A stretch of DNA of 64,000 nucleotides from Rhodococcus sp. (in: high G+C Gram-positive bacteria) (GCF_023264675.1 NZ_JAHFVG010000005.1:1-64000), one strand, 5' to 3'. Shown: positions 21,328-29,645, counted from the first letter of the stretch. Notes: a model not told the origin generated them from the sequence alone. Made by a program: numbers and translations.

Positions 21328-22002
21328 TCAGTCGATTTCGGCGAATGCTTCGCGAGCGCGCACCACGAATTCACGAACCTTCGCGGGATCCTTTCGGCCG
21401 TCTGCACCTTCGAGCAGCGAATGTGCGTCGACCGCAGCGGGACGTACCTGCCTGATGGCGTCGGCGACGTTGGCAGGACTGAGTCCCCCGGCCATCATGA
21501 GTGGCTTGGGCGATCGAGCAACGAGTTCAGCACTTACCGACCAGTCGTGCAGCAGCCCGGTGGCCCCTTTCGCCCCGGTACGTGGATCGAAGGTGTCGGT
21601 GATGAACATGTCGACGACATCGGCAGTTCGATCGACCTGCGCCAACAGTTCCTGGGCGTTGTCACTGCGAACGACGAGACTCTTGAGGACATAGAGCTCG
21701 GGTGCGATGTCCTTCAGGATGCGCAATTCGGTGTCCGCGACGTCGCCGTGCAGTTGCACCGAACGAACGCCGAGTTCACCGCAGAAGGCAGCAATCTCGG
21801 CGGCGTCCGTCAGATAAGAGATCAACACCCCCTGATGTGGAGCCGGGAGCCCCGCGATGGCTTTCGCAGCGTCGTGCTCGGTGATGTCGTCCTTCCCCGA
21901 GGGCAGTCGAAGCGGAAATCCGAGCCAATCGACACCGGACTCACAGAGCATCCGAGCCTCTTCGTCGTCGATGATGCCTGCGACCTGCACCAGTGCGTTC
22001 AT
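21328..22002 (-). CDS. TrpF-like (phosphoribosylanthranilate isomerase fold) protein lacking the catalytic Cys
   Basis: 224-residue (beta/alpha)8 protein aligned along its length with PRAI: GVDWLGFPLRLPSGKDDIT, SVQLHGD, FITDTFDP, LMMAGGLSPANVADAI and VRPAAVDAHS match PRAI landmarks. The N-terminal KxCG motif, whose Cys is the general base in TrpF, reads VQVAG here, so Cys is replaced by Ala8; the Asp of the DT motif is kept. The start at 22002 has a GGAGGA Shine-Dalgarno and overlaps the nitroreductase stop by 4 bp. Standard tryptophan-pathway activity is therefore doubtful; it may act on another phosphoribosyl or pentulose compound in the cluster pathway. No trp genes are nearby. Confidence 0.85.
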   Translation of the reverse strand: MNALVQVAGIIDDEEARMLCESGVDWLGFPLRLPSGKDDITEHDAAKAIAGLPAPHQGVLISYLTDAAEIAAFCGELGVRSVQLHGDVADTELRILKDIAPELYVLKSLVVRSDNAQELLAQVDRTADVVDMFITDTFDPRTGAKGATGLLHDWSVSAELVARSPKPLMMAGGLSPANVADAIRQVRPAAVDAHSLLEGADGRKDPAKVREFVVRAREAFAEID

Positions 22003-22679
22003 GCGTTCCTCCAGGAAGTGTCGGTGTTTGCAGTTCGGTAGTGCTGGTAATGCACCGAGGACGACACCGGCCGTCGACCCGGATGACGCCTCTCCTCGGC
22101 AGCGAATCCGAGCGGAAGCAGCAGTGCGACTGCGATATCGGTGCGGTCGTCGAGGCCGATCACTTTCTTGACCTCGGACTCGTCCCACCCGTTCATCGGT
22201 GAGCTGGCAAGCCCCTGCTCGGTGGCTGCGAGCATCGCGAAGCTCGCAGCGATCATGGCGTCCTTGACGGCGTACTCGCGTTCGAGGCCACGCTCGGCGA
22301 GGTCGAGCTGAAAAGCGTTGCTCGATTCTGCCGAACCCACGACGAATTGTTCCGACCATGCTTCGTTGCGACGCGCCGAGTCGAACACGTCGGTGTTGTC
22401 CCGTCGCCAGGCATCGATTTCGGCAAGGAACACCAGGACGACCGGCGCCTCTCTCGGGTGCGGCTGGCCACCGGTCGCGTCGACGAGTCCTGCCCGGATC
22501 TCCGGGTCACTGGCCACGACGATGGAACGACCCTGGTAGTTCCAGGCGGACGGCGCTTCCAGAGCAAGCTCGAGCACGCGGTCGAGACTGTGTGTCGGTA
22601 TCGGATCGGGCAGGTAGTGGCGGTGACTTCGGCGTGACCTGATGGCATCCGAAACGGAAATTCCCTCTGAAGGTCTCAT
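21999..22679 (-). CDS. Nitroreductase family FMN oxidoreductase
   Basis: 226-residue protein with the nitroreductase fold: AIRSRRSHRHYLPDPIP at the N-terminus (FMN phosphate binding Arg/Ser), EAPSAWNYQGRSIVV, and EQGLASSPMNGWDESEVKKV with LLPLGFAAEERR near the end. Members use FMN and NAD(P)H on nitro, quinone or ene substrates, or dehydrogenate biosynthetic intermediates. It is the first gene of the seven-gene NRPS operon, 16-40 bp downstream of the operator/promoter region, with ATG at 22679. Possible role: redox tailoring or detoxification of the reactive glutamine-derived monomer; inference only. Confidence 0.9.
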   Translation of the reverse strand: MRPSEGISVSDAIRSRRSHRHYLPDPIPTHSLDRVLELALEAPSAWNYQGRSIVVASDPEIRAGLVDATGGQPHPREAPVVLVFLAEIDAWRRDNTDVFDSARRNEAWSEQFVVGSAESSNAFQLDLAERGLEREYAVKDAMIAASFAMLAATEQGLASSPMNGWDESEVKKVIGLDDRTDIAVALLLPLGFAAEERRHPGRRPVSSSVHYQHYRTANTDTSWRNA

Positions 22680-22694
22680 GTCTCGTTCCCGAAT

Positions 22695-22770
22695 ATTTCG
22701 ATGTCGAATCGTTTGACAGCGAAAGCGTAAGCCGAGTGCTACCGTCTGTCAAACAGTTCGATGTCGAAAT
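22695..22770. promoter_or_regulatory. Divergent MarR/NRPS-operon control region with paired operators
   Basis: Two 25-bp arms (22695-22719 and 22746-22770) form an inverted repeat with four mismatches, each containing the palindrome TTCGATGTCGAA (22697-22708 and 22757-22768, exactly 60 bp apart) and a TTTGACAG element facing inward. On the minus strand TTGACA (22752-22747), a 17-bp spacer and TACGCT (22729-22724) form a good promoter for the NRPS operon whose -35 lies inside an arm. The plus-strand copy of TTGACA (22713-22718) could drive marR, with a weaker -10. This is the layout expected for MarR control of both genes. Confidence 0.75.
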
Positions 22771-22800
22771 AACCGGCACCGCAGGTACGAGGAGAATCCG

Positions 22801-23301
22801 TTGACCGATGCAGTCGATTCGTTTCTGGCGCAGTGGCAACGAGAGCGGCCCGAGATGGAGGCATCGCCCATGGGAGTAGTCGGACGTCTGTCACGATCCT
22901 CGCGATTGGTCGAGCACGAGATCCGCGACTACTTTGCCGGAGAGGGCATGGAGTCGTGGGAGTTCGACGTATTGGCAACCCTGCGTCGTTCTGGTCCGCC
23001 GTACACCCTGACGCCGAAAGATCTCGTCGCGCGCACGATGGTCGGATCGGCCGCCATGACCAACCGGGTGGACCGTCTCGTCTCGAAGGAACTGGTGACG
23101 CGCGAGACCGACTCCGCGAACCGCCGCAGCATCTTGATCACGCTGACGGCCAAGGGCCACGAGGTGGTCGAGCGGGTGGTCGACGGCCATGTCGCCAACG
23201 CAGCGCGCCTCGTGGCGGATCTCGAGCCCACTGAGCGGGAAGAACTGGACCGGCTTCTACGAAAGCTGTTGGTCTCGCTCGGAGATACCGGCGCCGCCTG
23301 A
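22801..23301 (+). CDS. MarR family transcriptional regulator
   Basis: 166 residues with a winged helix: WEFDVLATLRRSGPPYTLTP, then MVGSAAMTNRVDRLVSKEL (recognition helix) and RETDSANRRSILITLTAKG (wing), typical of MarR. The start is a TTG at 22801 preceded by AGGAG six bases upstream. It is divergent from the NRPS operon with paired palindromes between, so it is the probable cluster regulator, likely released by a small aromatic or pyrimidine-like ligand; the ligand is unknown. It is convergent with efpA (25-bp gap). Confidence 0.93.
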   Translation: MTDAVDSFLAQWQRERPEMEASPMGVVGRLSRSSRLVEHEIRDYFAGEGMESWEFDVLATLRRSGPPYTLTPKDLVARTMVGSAAMTNRVDRLVSKELVTRETDSANRRSILITLTAKGHEVVERVVDGHVANAARLVADLEPTEREELDRLLRKLLVSLGDTGAA

Positions 23302-23326
23302 TACCGGAACCACCGCGAATCGAATA

Positions 23327-24829
23327 CTACGAAGACTGCGCGTCTTCCTGCGCGGCCTGCGCCTGCGCAACCTGCTGCGGGGTGAAGCGGATGAAGTAGG
23401 CCGAAATACCTGCAACCACGGCGCAGATTGCGCAGCAGAACAACGCGAACATGTAGCCGGAACTCAGCGCGTCGAGTTGGATGTCGTTCATGAGGCTGGC
23501 AGGGCCGGTGGTGCCGCCGAGGGACAGAGTGCGCGAGGTGACGAGGGCACCGACAATGGCGAGCGCTACCGGACCGCCGAGAGTCTGAGCGACGAGCGCG
23601 ATGGCCGTCAACGGTCCGATCTCGGTCGCCGGAACGCCTGCGATTGCGCAGAGCGGCAGCGGGATCGAAGCCATTCCCACACCGAATCCGATGCCGATCA
23701 CGGGGAAGAAGATCCCGGGGAAGTACGACGAATCGGCATCCATCGTCGTCACCGATACCAGTAGCCACCCGACCATGATCGCGGCGCCTGCCATGACGAG
23801 CCATCGCGGCTGGATGCGAACCACCAGTTGAGAGGTGATGAACGCGGCAGCGCCGAGCCCGAATGCGAACGGGACGAATGCCATGCCCGCCGCCAGCGGG
23901 CTGTAACCGAGTATGTCCTGTACGAACAACGCCACGAAGGCAGCAAGACAGAACATGACCCCGCCGGCGAAGAATATTGCCACGAACGTCGCGACACGAT
24001 TCCTGTCGGCGAACAGCGAGAACGGCAGAAGCGGATTGTCGGCGCGGCGCTCGACGAACAGGAAGAGACCGAGCAAGACGAGTCCCGCAACGAGCGATCC
24101 GACGACCACGGGGCTGAGCCACCCCAACTCGGTGCCCTCGCTCAACGCCAACACGACGCCGGTACATCCGAGGGTGCCGAGTATCGCCCCGGGAAAGTCG
24201 AGCGTCAGACGAACACTTTCGGTTTCCTTGAGCGAGACGACTGCCAGTATTGCGATGACGATGCCGATCGGAACATTGATGAGAAAGATCCAACGCCACG
24301 ACACCTGAGTGAGAGCTCCGCCGATGATGAGTCCGGCAATGGAACCGACACCGGTCATTGCCGCATAGATGGCGATTGCCTGGTTACGCACGGGACCGGG
24401 CGCGAATGTCGTCGCGACCAGAGCGAAGGCCGTCGGCGACGCGACCGCGGCACCGACTCCCTGCAATGCTCGTGCCGCAACGAGGGTCCCCTCGTTGACT
24501 GCCAGACCGCAGAGCAACGAGGCGACCGTGAACAGCACGACACCGCCGAGGAACATCCGCTTGCGTCCGAACGCATCACCGAGCCGCCCACCGAGCAACA
24601 TCAAGCCGCCGAAAGCCAGGGCGTACGAGGTGAGCACCCAGTTACGGCCCGCGTCGCTCAGACCCAGATCCGCCTGCAGCGGAGCCAAGGCCAGATTGGC
24701 GACGGTGCCGTCGAGCACCACCATGAGCTGGAGGCCGCTGAGCACAATGATGGCAAGGCCGAATGCCCTGGTCGTCACCGGATAGACGATCTGGGTTGCG
24801 GACGCTGCGGGCTGCGAAGGGTCAGGCAC
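23327..24829 (-). CDS. efpA: MFS efflux transporter EfpA
   Basis: 500-residue DHA2/QacA-type MFS protein with fourteen TM segments. It is assigned to EfpA because of specific shared segments (LSDAGRNWVLTSYALAFGG, SRTLSLGGTTGP, and the C-terminal FTPQQVAQAQ) and because it directly precedes cysG, as efpA (Rv2846c) does in M. tuberculosis. EfpA is a membrane exporter linked to lipid and drug transport. GTG start at 24829. cysG lies upstream on the same strand with an 11-bp gap, so both may be co-transcribed. Its closeness to the NRPS cluster is probably positional, although a contribution to export cannot be excluded. Confidence 0.92.
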   Translation of the reverse strand: MPDPSQPAASATQIVYPVTTRAFGLAIIVLSGLQLMVVLDGTVANLALAPLQADLGLSDAGRNWVLTSYALAFGGLMLLGGRLGDAFGRKRMFLGGVVLFTVASLLCGLAVNEGTLVAARALQGVGAAVASPTAFALVATTFAPGPVRNQAIAIYAAMTGVGSIAGLIIGGALTQVSWRWIFLINVPIGIVIAILAVVSLKETESVRLTLDFPGAILGTLGCTGVVLALSEGTELGWLSPVVVGSLVAGLVLLGLFLFVERRADNPLLPFSLFADRNRVATFVAIFFAGGVMFCLAAFVALFVQDILGYSPLAAGMAFVPFAFGLGAAAFITSQLVVRIQPRWLVMAGAAIMVGWLLVSVTTMDADSSYFPGIFFPVIGIGFGVGMASIPLPLCAIAGVPATEIGPLTAIALVAQTLGGPVALAIVGALVTSRTLSLGGTTGPASLMNDIQLDALSSGYMFALFCCAICAVVAGISAYFIRFTPQQVAQAQAAQEDAQSS

Positions 24830-24840
24830 GGGAGTTCACG

Positions 24841-26073
24841 TTACCGAGAGTTCACAGAAAAACCAGCAACGGTTCCGATTACCACGATCGCCGGTGGACG
24901 TATTCCCTCGTTCTTGACCTTCTCGGCGACCGTACTCAGATCGGCACGCACCTCGCGTTGAGTTCGCATGGTCCCTTCCTGTACGACGAGAACGGGCGTC
25001 GTGGCAGGCCGTCCGCCGTCGATCAGAACCTTTGCGAACTTGTCGATGCGCTCGACTGCCATCAACAGCACGATGGTCCCCTTCAGTCTTGCCACAGCGT
25101 CCCAGTCGACGAGCGAGTCGGGATGGTCGGGGGCGACATGTCCGCTGACGACGACGAACTCGTGCGTCACACCGCGATGTGTGACCGGCACCCCTGCCGC
25201 CGACGGCACCGAGATTGCGCTCGTGATTCCGGGCACCACCGTCACGGGAACGCCTGCCGCTGTCAGTGCTTCCAGCTCCTCGTAACCACGGCCGAACACA
25301 TACGGATCGCCGCCCTTGAGCCTGACGACGAACTTCCCGGCCTTGGCACCGTCGATGAGCGCCTGGTTGATCGCTTCCTGTGCCATCGCGCGGCCGTAGG
25401 GAATCTTGGATGCGTCGACCACCTCGACGTGCGGCCCGAGCTCGGCAAGCAGCTCCGGGGGCGCCAGCCGGTCGGTGACGACCACGTCGGCGTACGCCAG
25501 CAGTCGTCGACCACGCACGGTGATCAGATCCGGATCACCAGGCCCCCCGCCGACGAGCGCGACGCCCGCATGCGGAGCGTGAGCCGAGTCGGCAATGACC
25601 CCGGACTGAAGAGCTTCGACGACGGCATTGCGGACGGCCGCCGATCGACGGTGCTCACCGCCGGCGAGCACACCGAGCGTGAGTCCGTCGTATTCCGCAG
25701 ATGCAGGCGTCACGGCAGTGCCGTCCTTCGCGACATCGGCGCGAACGCAGAAAATTCGTGACCGTTCGGCCTCGGCAACGATCGCGGCATTCGTCTCGGC
25801 TTCGTCCGTGCACGCGATGGCGTACCACGCGCCGTCGATGTCGCCGTCTCGATAGCCGCGCAATTCCATGCTGACCTGACCGGAGGTAGCCATCGCCTCG
25901 ACCGCCGGGGTCGCCTCTTTCGTGATGATGTGCACCACCGCACCCGACGAGATCAACAGCGGCAACCGCCTCTGCGCCACAGTTCCACCGCCGACGACGA
26001 CAACCCGCCTGCCGAGGAGATTCAGGCCGACGAGATAGGGAGAATCGGTCGCATCGGATTCGTTTTCATGCAC
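24841..26073 (-). CDS. cysG: Siroheme synthase / uroporphyrinogen-III C-methyltransferase fusion
   Basis: 410-residue two-part enzyme. Residues 12-150: NAD-dependent dehydrogenase/ferrochelatase-like (Met8-type) domain with GRRVVVVGGGTVAQRRL. Residues about 165-410: SUMT methyltransferase with VALVGGGPGDPDLITVRG and the P-G-[IV]-T-S motif (VVPGITSAISVPSAAG). It supplies precorrin-2/siroheme and therefore feeds both sulfite/nitrite reduction and the cobalamin genes further along the window. Upstream of its ATG are 33-bp repeats. Confidence 0.95.
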   Translation of the reverse strand: MHENESDATDSPYLVGLNLLGRRVVVVGGGTVAQRRLPLLISSGAVVHIITKEATPAVEAMATSGQVSMELRGYRDGDIDGAWYAIACTDEAETNAAIVAEAERSRIFCVRADVAKDGTAVTPASAEYDGLTLGVLAGGEHRRSAAVRNAVVEALQSGVIADSAHAPHAGVALVGGGPGDPDLITVRGRRLLAYADVVVTDRLAPPELLAELGPHVEVVDASKIPYGRAMAQEAINQALIDGAKAGKFVVRLKGGDPYVFGRGYEELEALTAAGVPVTVVPGITSAISVPSAAGVPVTHRGVTHEFVVVSGHVAPDHPDSLVDWDAVARLKGTIVLLMAVERIDKFAKVLIDGGRPATTPVLVVQEGTMRTQREVRADLSTVAEKVKNEGIRPPAIVVIGTVAGFSVNSR

Positions 26074-26102
26074 GTATCAACGCTACCGCAGGCTTCTGTC
26101 GC

Positions 26103-26168
26103 GCTACTTCGGGTCACTCCGCAGGCTGCGCTCTCGCTACTTCGGGTCACTCCGCAGGCTGCGCTCTC
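26103..26168. repeat. Two tandem copies of a 33-bp repeat at the ABC-F 3' end
   Basis: Positions 26103-26135 and 26136-26168 are identical 33-bp units containing the core TCACTCCGCAGGCTGCGCTC. Read on the minus strand, the inner copy supplies the last codons of the ABC-F gene (RERSLRSDPK and the TAG stop at 26137-26139) and the outer copy lies in the intergenic space before cysG. A related 33-bp array occurs at 47272-47362, also at a gene end. Confidence 0.9.
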
Positions 26169-27840
26169 GCCTGACCCGCGTTTCGTCCCACACCGGCTCC
26201 TTCGATTCGTACACCCGACCATCGGAACCGAAGACCAGGAATCTGTCGAAACTTCGCGCGAACCATCGATCGTGGGTCACGGCGATCACCGTTCCCTCGA
26301 ATGCTGCGATCGCGTCCTGAAGAGCGTCGGCGGACAGCAGGTCCAGGTTGTCCGTCGGTTCGTCCAGCAGGAGGACGGTAGCTCCGGAGAGTTCGAGCAG
26401 AAGAATCTGCACACGAGCCTGCTGACCACCGGAGAGTACGTCGTACGACTGCTCGGCCGAGCGCGCCAAACCGTACCGGTCGAGTGCGCGTCCGGCAGCC
26501 TCTCGGCCCATTCCGTCGCGATGCTCGTTGCCCAGATGCAAGATGTCGAGCAGGGTCTTGCCCGCGAGGTCGGGGCGTGTGTGTGTCTGCGCGAACAGAC
26601 CTGGCCGCACTCGCGCGCCCAGCACCGCTCTACCGGTATGTGGGACCGGATCGAGAGCGAGTTCCTGCACGGGAAGATGCTCACGTTCGGGATCGGTGCC
26701 GCCACCGGCGAGCAACCGCAAGAAATGCGACTTGCCCGAACCGTTCGACCCGAGCACGGCGACGCGGTCACCGAACCAAATTTCGGCGTCGAAGGGTTTC
26801 ATCAACCCGGTCATTTCGAGAGCCGTGCACACCAGAGCACGCTTTGCGGTGCGGCCGCCGTGCAATCGCACGGTGACGCTCTGCTTCACCGGCACGGCTT
26901 CGGGCGGACCTGCATCCTCGAATCGAGCCAGCCGGGTCTGAGCAGCGTGGTACCGCGCGGCGACGCCGTCGTTGAACTTCGCCTTCTCCCGCAGCCGTAG
27001 AACGAGCGCTCGCAGCTTCACTCGCTCCTCGTCCCAGCGGCGCCGGAGCTCGTCGAGACGAGCATTACGGTCGTCGCGAGCGGCGTAGTAACTCCCGAAG
27101 CTGCTGCCGTGTACCCACGACGTCGCTCCGCTGAAGCCAGGCTCGAGAGTCACGATTCTGGTGGCGGCATTGGCGATGAGTTCGCGATCGTGACTGATGA
27201 ACAACACGGACTTGTCCGAGTCGCGAATAGTCTTTTCCAACCATCGTTTCCCCGGCACGTCGAGATAGTTGTCGGGTTCGTCGAGCAGAAGCAGCTGGTC
27301 GTTGCCGGCGAACAGGGCCTCGAGCACCAAACGCTTCTGTTCGCCGCCACTGAGCGTCGAGGCCGCGCGCCATTTCGCGCGATCGAACGGCATGCCGAGT
27401 GCCGACATCGTGACCTTGTCCCAGAACGGCTCCAGGTCGTAACCGCCGATGTCGCCCCAGTCCGAGAGCGCCGACGCGTACGCGAGTTGAGTCTTCTCGT
27501 CGTCGGTCTCGATCATCGCGTTCTCGGCATCGTCGAGCGCCTTCGCCGCTGTCCGTACAGCTGGAGCCGACACCGAGAGCAACAGATCGAGGACCGTTGA
27601 ATCGTCTCGAAGTTGACCGACGAACTGCCTCATCACGCCCAGTGTTCCCGACCGGGTTACCGCGCCCTCGTCGGCCGCTATGTCGCCGGCGACGATGCGG
27701 GTCAGCGTGGTCTTGCCGGTTCCGTTCGGCCCGATGAGAGCCGTCTTGGCCCCCTCGCCCACCCGAAATCCGACGCCGTTGAGAAGCTGCCGCCCGTCGG
27801 GAAGGAAGTAGTCGATGTCGGTCAGGTCGAGGTGGGCCAC
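26137..27840 (-). CDS. ABC-F family ATPase
   Basis: 567 residues, two ATP-binding cassettes and no membrane segments: Walker A GPNGTGKTT (about 37-45) and GSNGSGKSH (about 365-373), signatures LSGGEQKR and LSGGQQAR, and Walker B LLLDEPDNYLD and LLLDEPTDNLD. Between them lies the long charged helical linker (RRWDEERVKLRALVLRLREK), as in ABC-F ribosome-associated factors that influence translation or give antibiotic resistance. GTG start at 27840. Its final ten codons lie in the 33-bp repeat, so the C-terminus has been replaced or extended by repeat DNA. Confidence 0.93.
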   Translation of the reverse strand: MAHLDLTDIDYFLPDGRQLLNGVGFRVGEGAKTALIGPNGTGKTTLTRIVAGDIAADEGAVTRSGTLGVMRQFVGQLRDDSTVLDLLLSVSAPAVRTAAKALDDAENAMIETDDEKTQLAYASALSDWGDIGGYDLEPFWDKVTMSALGMPFDRAKWRAASTLSGGEQKRLVLEALFAGNDQLLLLDEPDNYLDVPGKRWLEKTIRDSDKSVLFISHDRELIANAATRIVTLEPGFSGATSWVHGSSFGSYYAARDDRNARLDELRRRWDEERVKLRALVLRLREKAKFNDGVAARYHAAQTRLARFEDAGPPEAVPVKQSVTVRLHGGRTAKRALVCTALEMTGLMKPFDAEIWFGDRVAVLGSNGSGKSHFLRLLAGGGTDPEREHLPVQELALDPVPHTGRAVLGARVRPGLFAQTHTRPDLAGKTLLDILHLGNEHRDGMGREAAGRALDRYGLARSAEQSYDVLSGGQQARVQILLLELSGATVLLLDEPTDNLDLLSADALQDAIAAFEGTVIAVTHDRWFARSFDRFLVFGSDGRVYESKEPVWDETRVRRERSLRSDPK

Positions 27841-27854
27841 CCGCCCAACCTATG

Positions 27855-29519
27855 TCAGTGGGTCAAGATCATTCTTTGAGTGGTAGTCAACGTCTGTGTG
27901 CCATCGGCGTCGACGTGGGCATGCTCGACGGCGAGGCGTGCAGCATCTCCGTCGGTTGTCAGCAGCATCACACCGTTGTCGAACCAGGGTCCCGCGTCCG
28001 CCTCCCACGTGAAACCGGCCGACGGTACTTTCGCGGCCCTCGCCAGCCTCGACAGCATTCTGGCGACACTGTTCTTGATGGCCAGACGGTTGACCGCACG
28101 GATCGGCAGGTTCAGCGGATTCCGAAACGGCGACATCGTCAACTGGTAAGTAGCAGGAGTGTCACCCCCGACTCCGAATTCGGCGCGGGCCACGTACGAG
28201 CAGTGCACGTCACCCGACAGCCACATGATCGACGACGGCGAGTTCGGCGCACGCGAGATCTCGCGCGTCAGAGTTGCCATGTCCGCGAACGACTTACCGA
28301 ATGCAGCCCAATGCTCTAGATCGAGTTCGATGCGAAGCTTCTCCCCCACCTTCGAGGCAAACTTCCCCCAACTCCCCTGCGCCACAGCTTCGTTCCACTG
28401 TTCGAGATGGTGCAGCGCGGGAAGCATGAGGTACGGCAGCGACGACCCGAACAGCAGGTGACGGGGTGACGACTCGAGCGCACGCTCACGCACCCACGCC
28501 CACTCGACGTCGTCGACCATCCGGCGGTCGTCCGGATCGAGGCGCCGTGAGCATCGAGAATCGATCATGACGAGTCGAGTGTTGCCGAAATCGCGATAGA
28601 AGCTCCACCGACCGGTGTCGGGGACGGAGTCGATACGGAGCGAGAAGTCCGCAAGGATGTGCTCGCGATCGGCGTCGGTCGGTGCCGTCCGGACGGCCTC
28701 GTACAGTTCTTCGTCGGCAAGTTCTTTCGGCGAGAGGTTGCCCAGATGTTGGTAGACCCAGTACGAGGAGAACGCCCCGACCACACGATCCTTCCACCAG
28801 GGCCTGGTTTCGATATCCGCCCTCCAGGACGCCGAGGAGTTCCAGTCGTCTCGAAGATCGTGATCGTCGAGGATCATGCACGACGGCACACTCGCCAGCA
28901 ATGTTCGCACCGGTTCGACGCCCCACGACTCGTGATAGAGCCAGGTGTACTCCTCGAAGTCGCAGATCTCGCTCTCCGCGTCGGTTCCTCGCGCCGACAC
29001 CGGACCCTCACCGGCATCGCGCCTGGCCTGTAGCCGTTCCAGGATTTCCGGGGACGGATCGTCCGCATAGACCTGGTCGCCGAGCAGCAACAATGCCTGC
29101 GGCCACTCGCTCGAATTCTGCTGCGACATCCTCGTGCCGAGCCCGGCGAGCGCATCGGCGCCGATGCGCTGCAGCGATTCGTCGCCGTAGTTGTCTCCGC
29201 GTCGGCAGGATCCGAACGCGAGAGTCACGGGCCCGTGCTCGTCGACGGTATGGATTGCTGCGGTTTTCCCGGCCTCGGGCCAGACGATCTCCTCACCGAA
29301 CTGCACGTCGTAGGTTATCGGCGAGTTCGCCGGCAACCCCTCCAGTGCCACCAACGCATAGTGATGCCCGTGCACTCCCCACGTCTGCGCGTGTCCAGAT
29401 GCCCCGACATCGGTTCGAACCACCACAGTGCCCGGGGCGTCGAACTCGAACCAGAAGGTCGCGTCGCTCGACCCCACATAGCGGACGAGCGGACCTAGTA
29501 CCAAAGAAGAAGACGTCAC
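27855..29519 (-). CDS. PhoD-like metallophosphatase/phosphodiesterase
   Basis: About 554 residues of the alkaline phosphatase D family. An N-terminal beta domain (SLVLGPLVRYVGSSDATFW) precedes the metallophosphoesterase core, with ALLLLGDQVYADD, MILDDHDLRDDW and WLSGDVHCSYV as metal-binding motifs (Asp, Asn/Tyr, His). No signal peptide or twin-arginine motif is visible, so a cytoplasmic location is likely. The start is GTG at 29519; an in-frame GTG at 29534 would add five residues, and neither has a strong Shine-Dalgarno. A decayed copy of the same gene lies at 32976-33221. Confidence 0.88.
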   Translation of the reverse strand: MTSSSLVLGPLVRYVGSSDATFWFEFDAPGTVVVRTDVGASGHAQTWGVHGHHYALVALEGLPANSPITYDVQFGEEIVWPEAGKTAAIHTVDEHGPVTLAFGSCRRGDNYGDESLQRIGADALAGLGTRMSQQNSSEWPQALLLLGDQVYADDPSPEILERLQARRDAGEGPVSARGTDAESEICDFEEYTWLYHESWGVEPVRTLLASVPSCMILDDHDLRDDWNSSASWRADIETRPWWKDRVVGAFSSYWVYQHLGNLSPKELADEELYEAVRTAPTDADREHILADFSLRIDSVPDTGRWSFYRDFGNTRLVMIDSRCSRRLDPDDRRMVDDVEWAWVRERALESSPRHLLFGSSLPYLMLPALHHLEQWNEAVAQGSWGKFASKVGEKLRIELDLEHWAAFGKSFADMATLTREISRAPNSPSSIMWLSGDVHCSYVARAEFGVGGDTPATYQLTMSPFRNPLNLPIRAVNRLAIKNSVARMLSRLARAAKVPSAGFTWEADAGPWFDNGVMLLTTDGDAARLAVEHAHVDADGTQTLTTTQRMILTH

Positions 29520-29645
29520 CCTCACACCCTGCACCCAGCATCACGCCTGCGCCACTGTTGCCGGTCACAGACGCGGTTCACCCGGAACATGGTAGGCACG
29601 GCCCAACGGAACAAATCGACCGCGTGCAGAGGGCCGATCATCGAT

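Noticed and set aside
21328-22002. Genuine tryptophan-pathway trpF
   Set aside because: The catalytic Cys is missing and no trp genes are close by, so the trpF name was not used.
26103-26168. CRISPR-like array
   Set aside because: Repeat units are directly adjacent without spacers, only two copies, and no cas genes.
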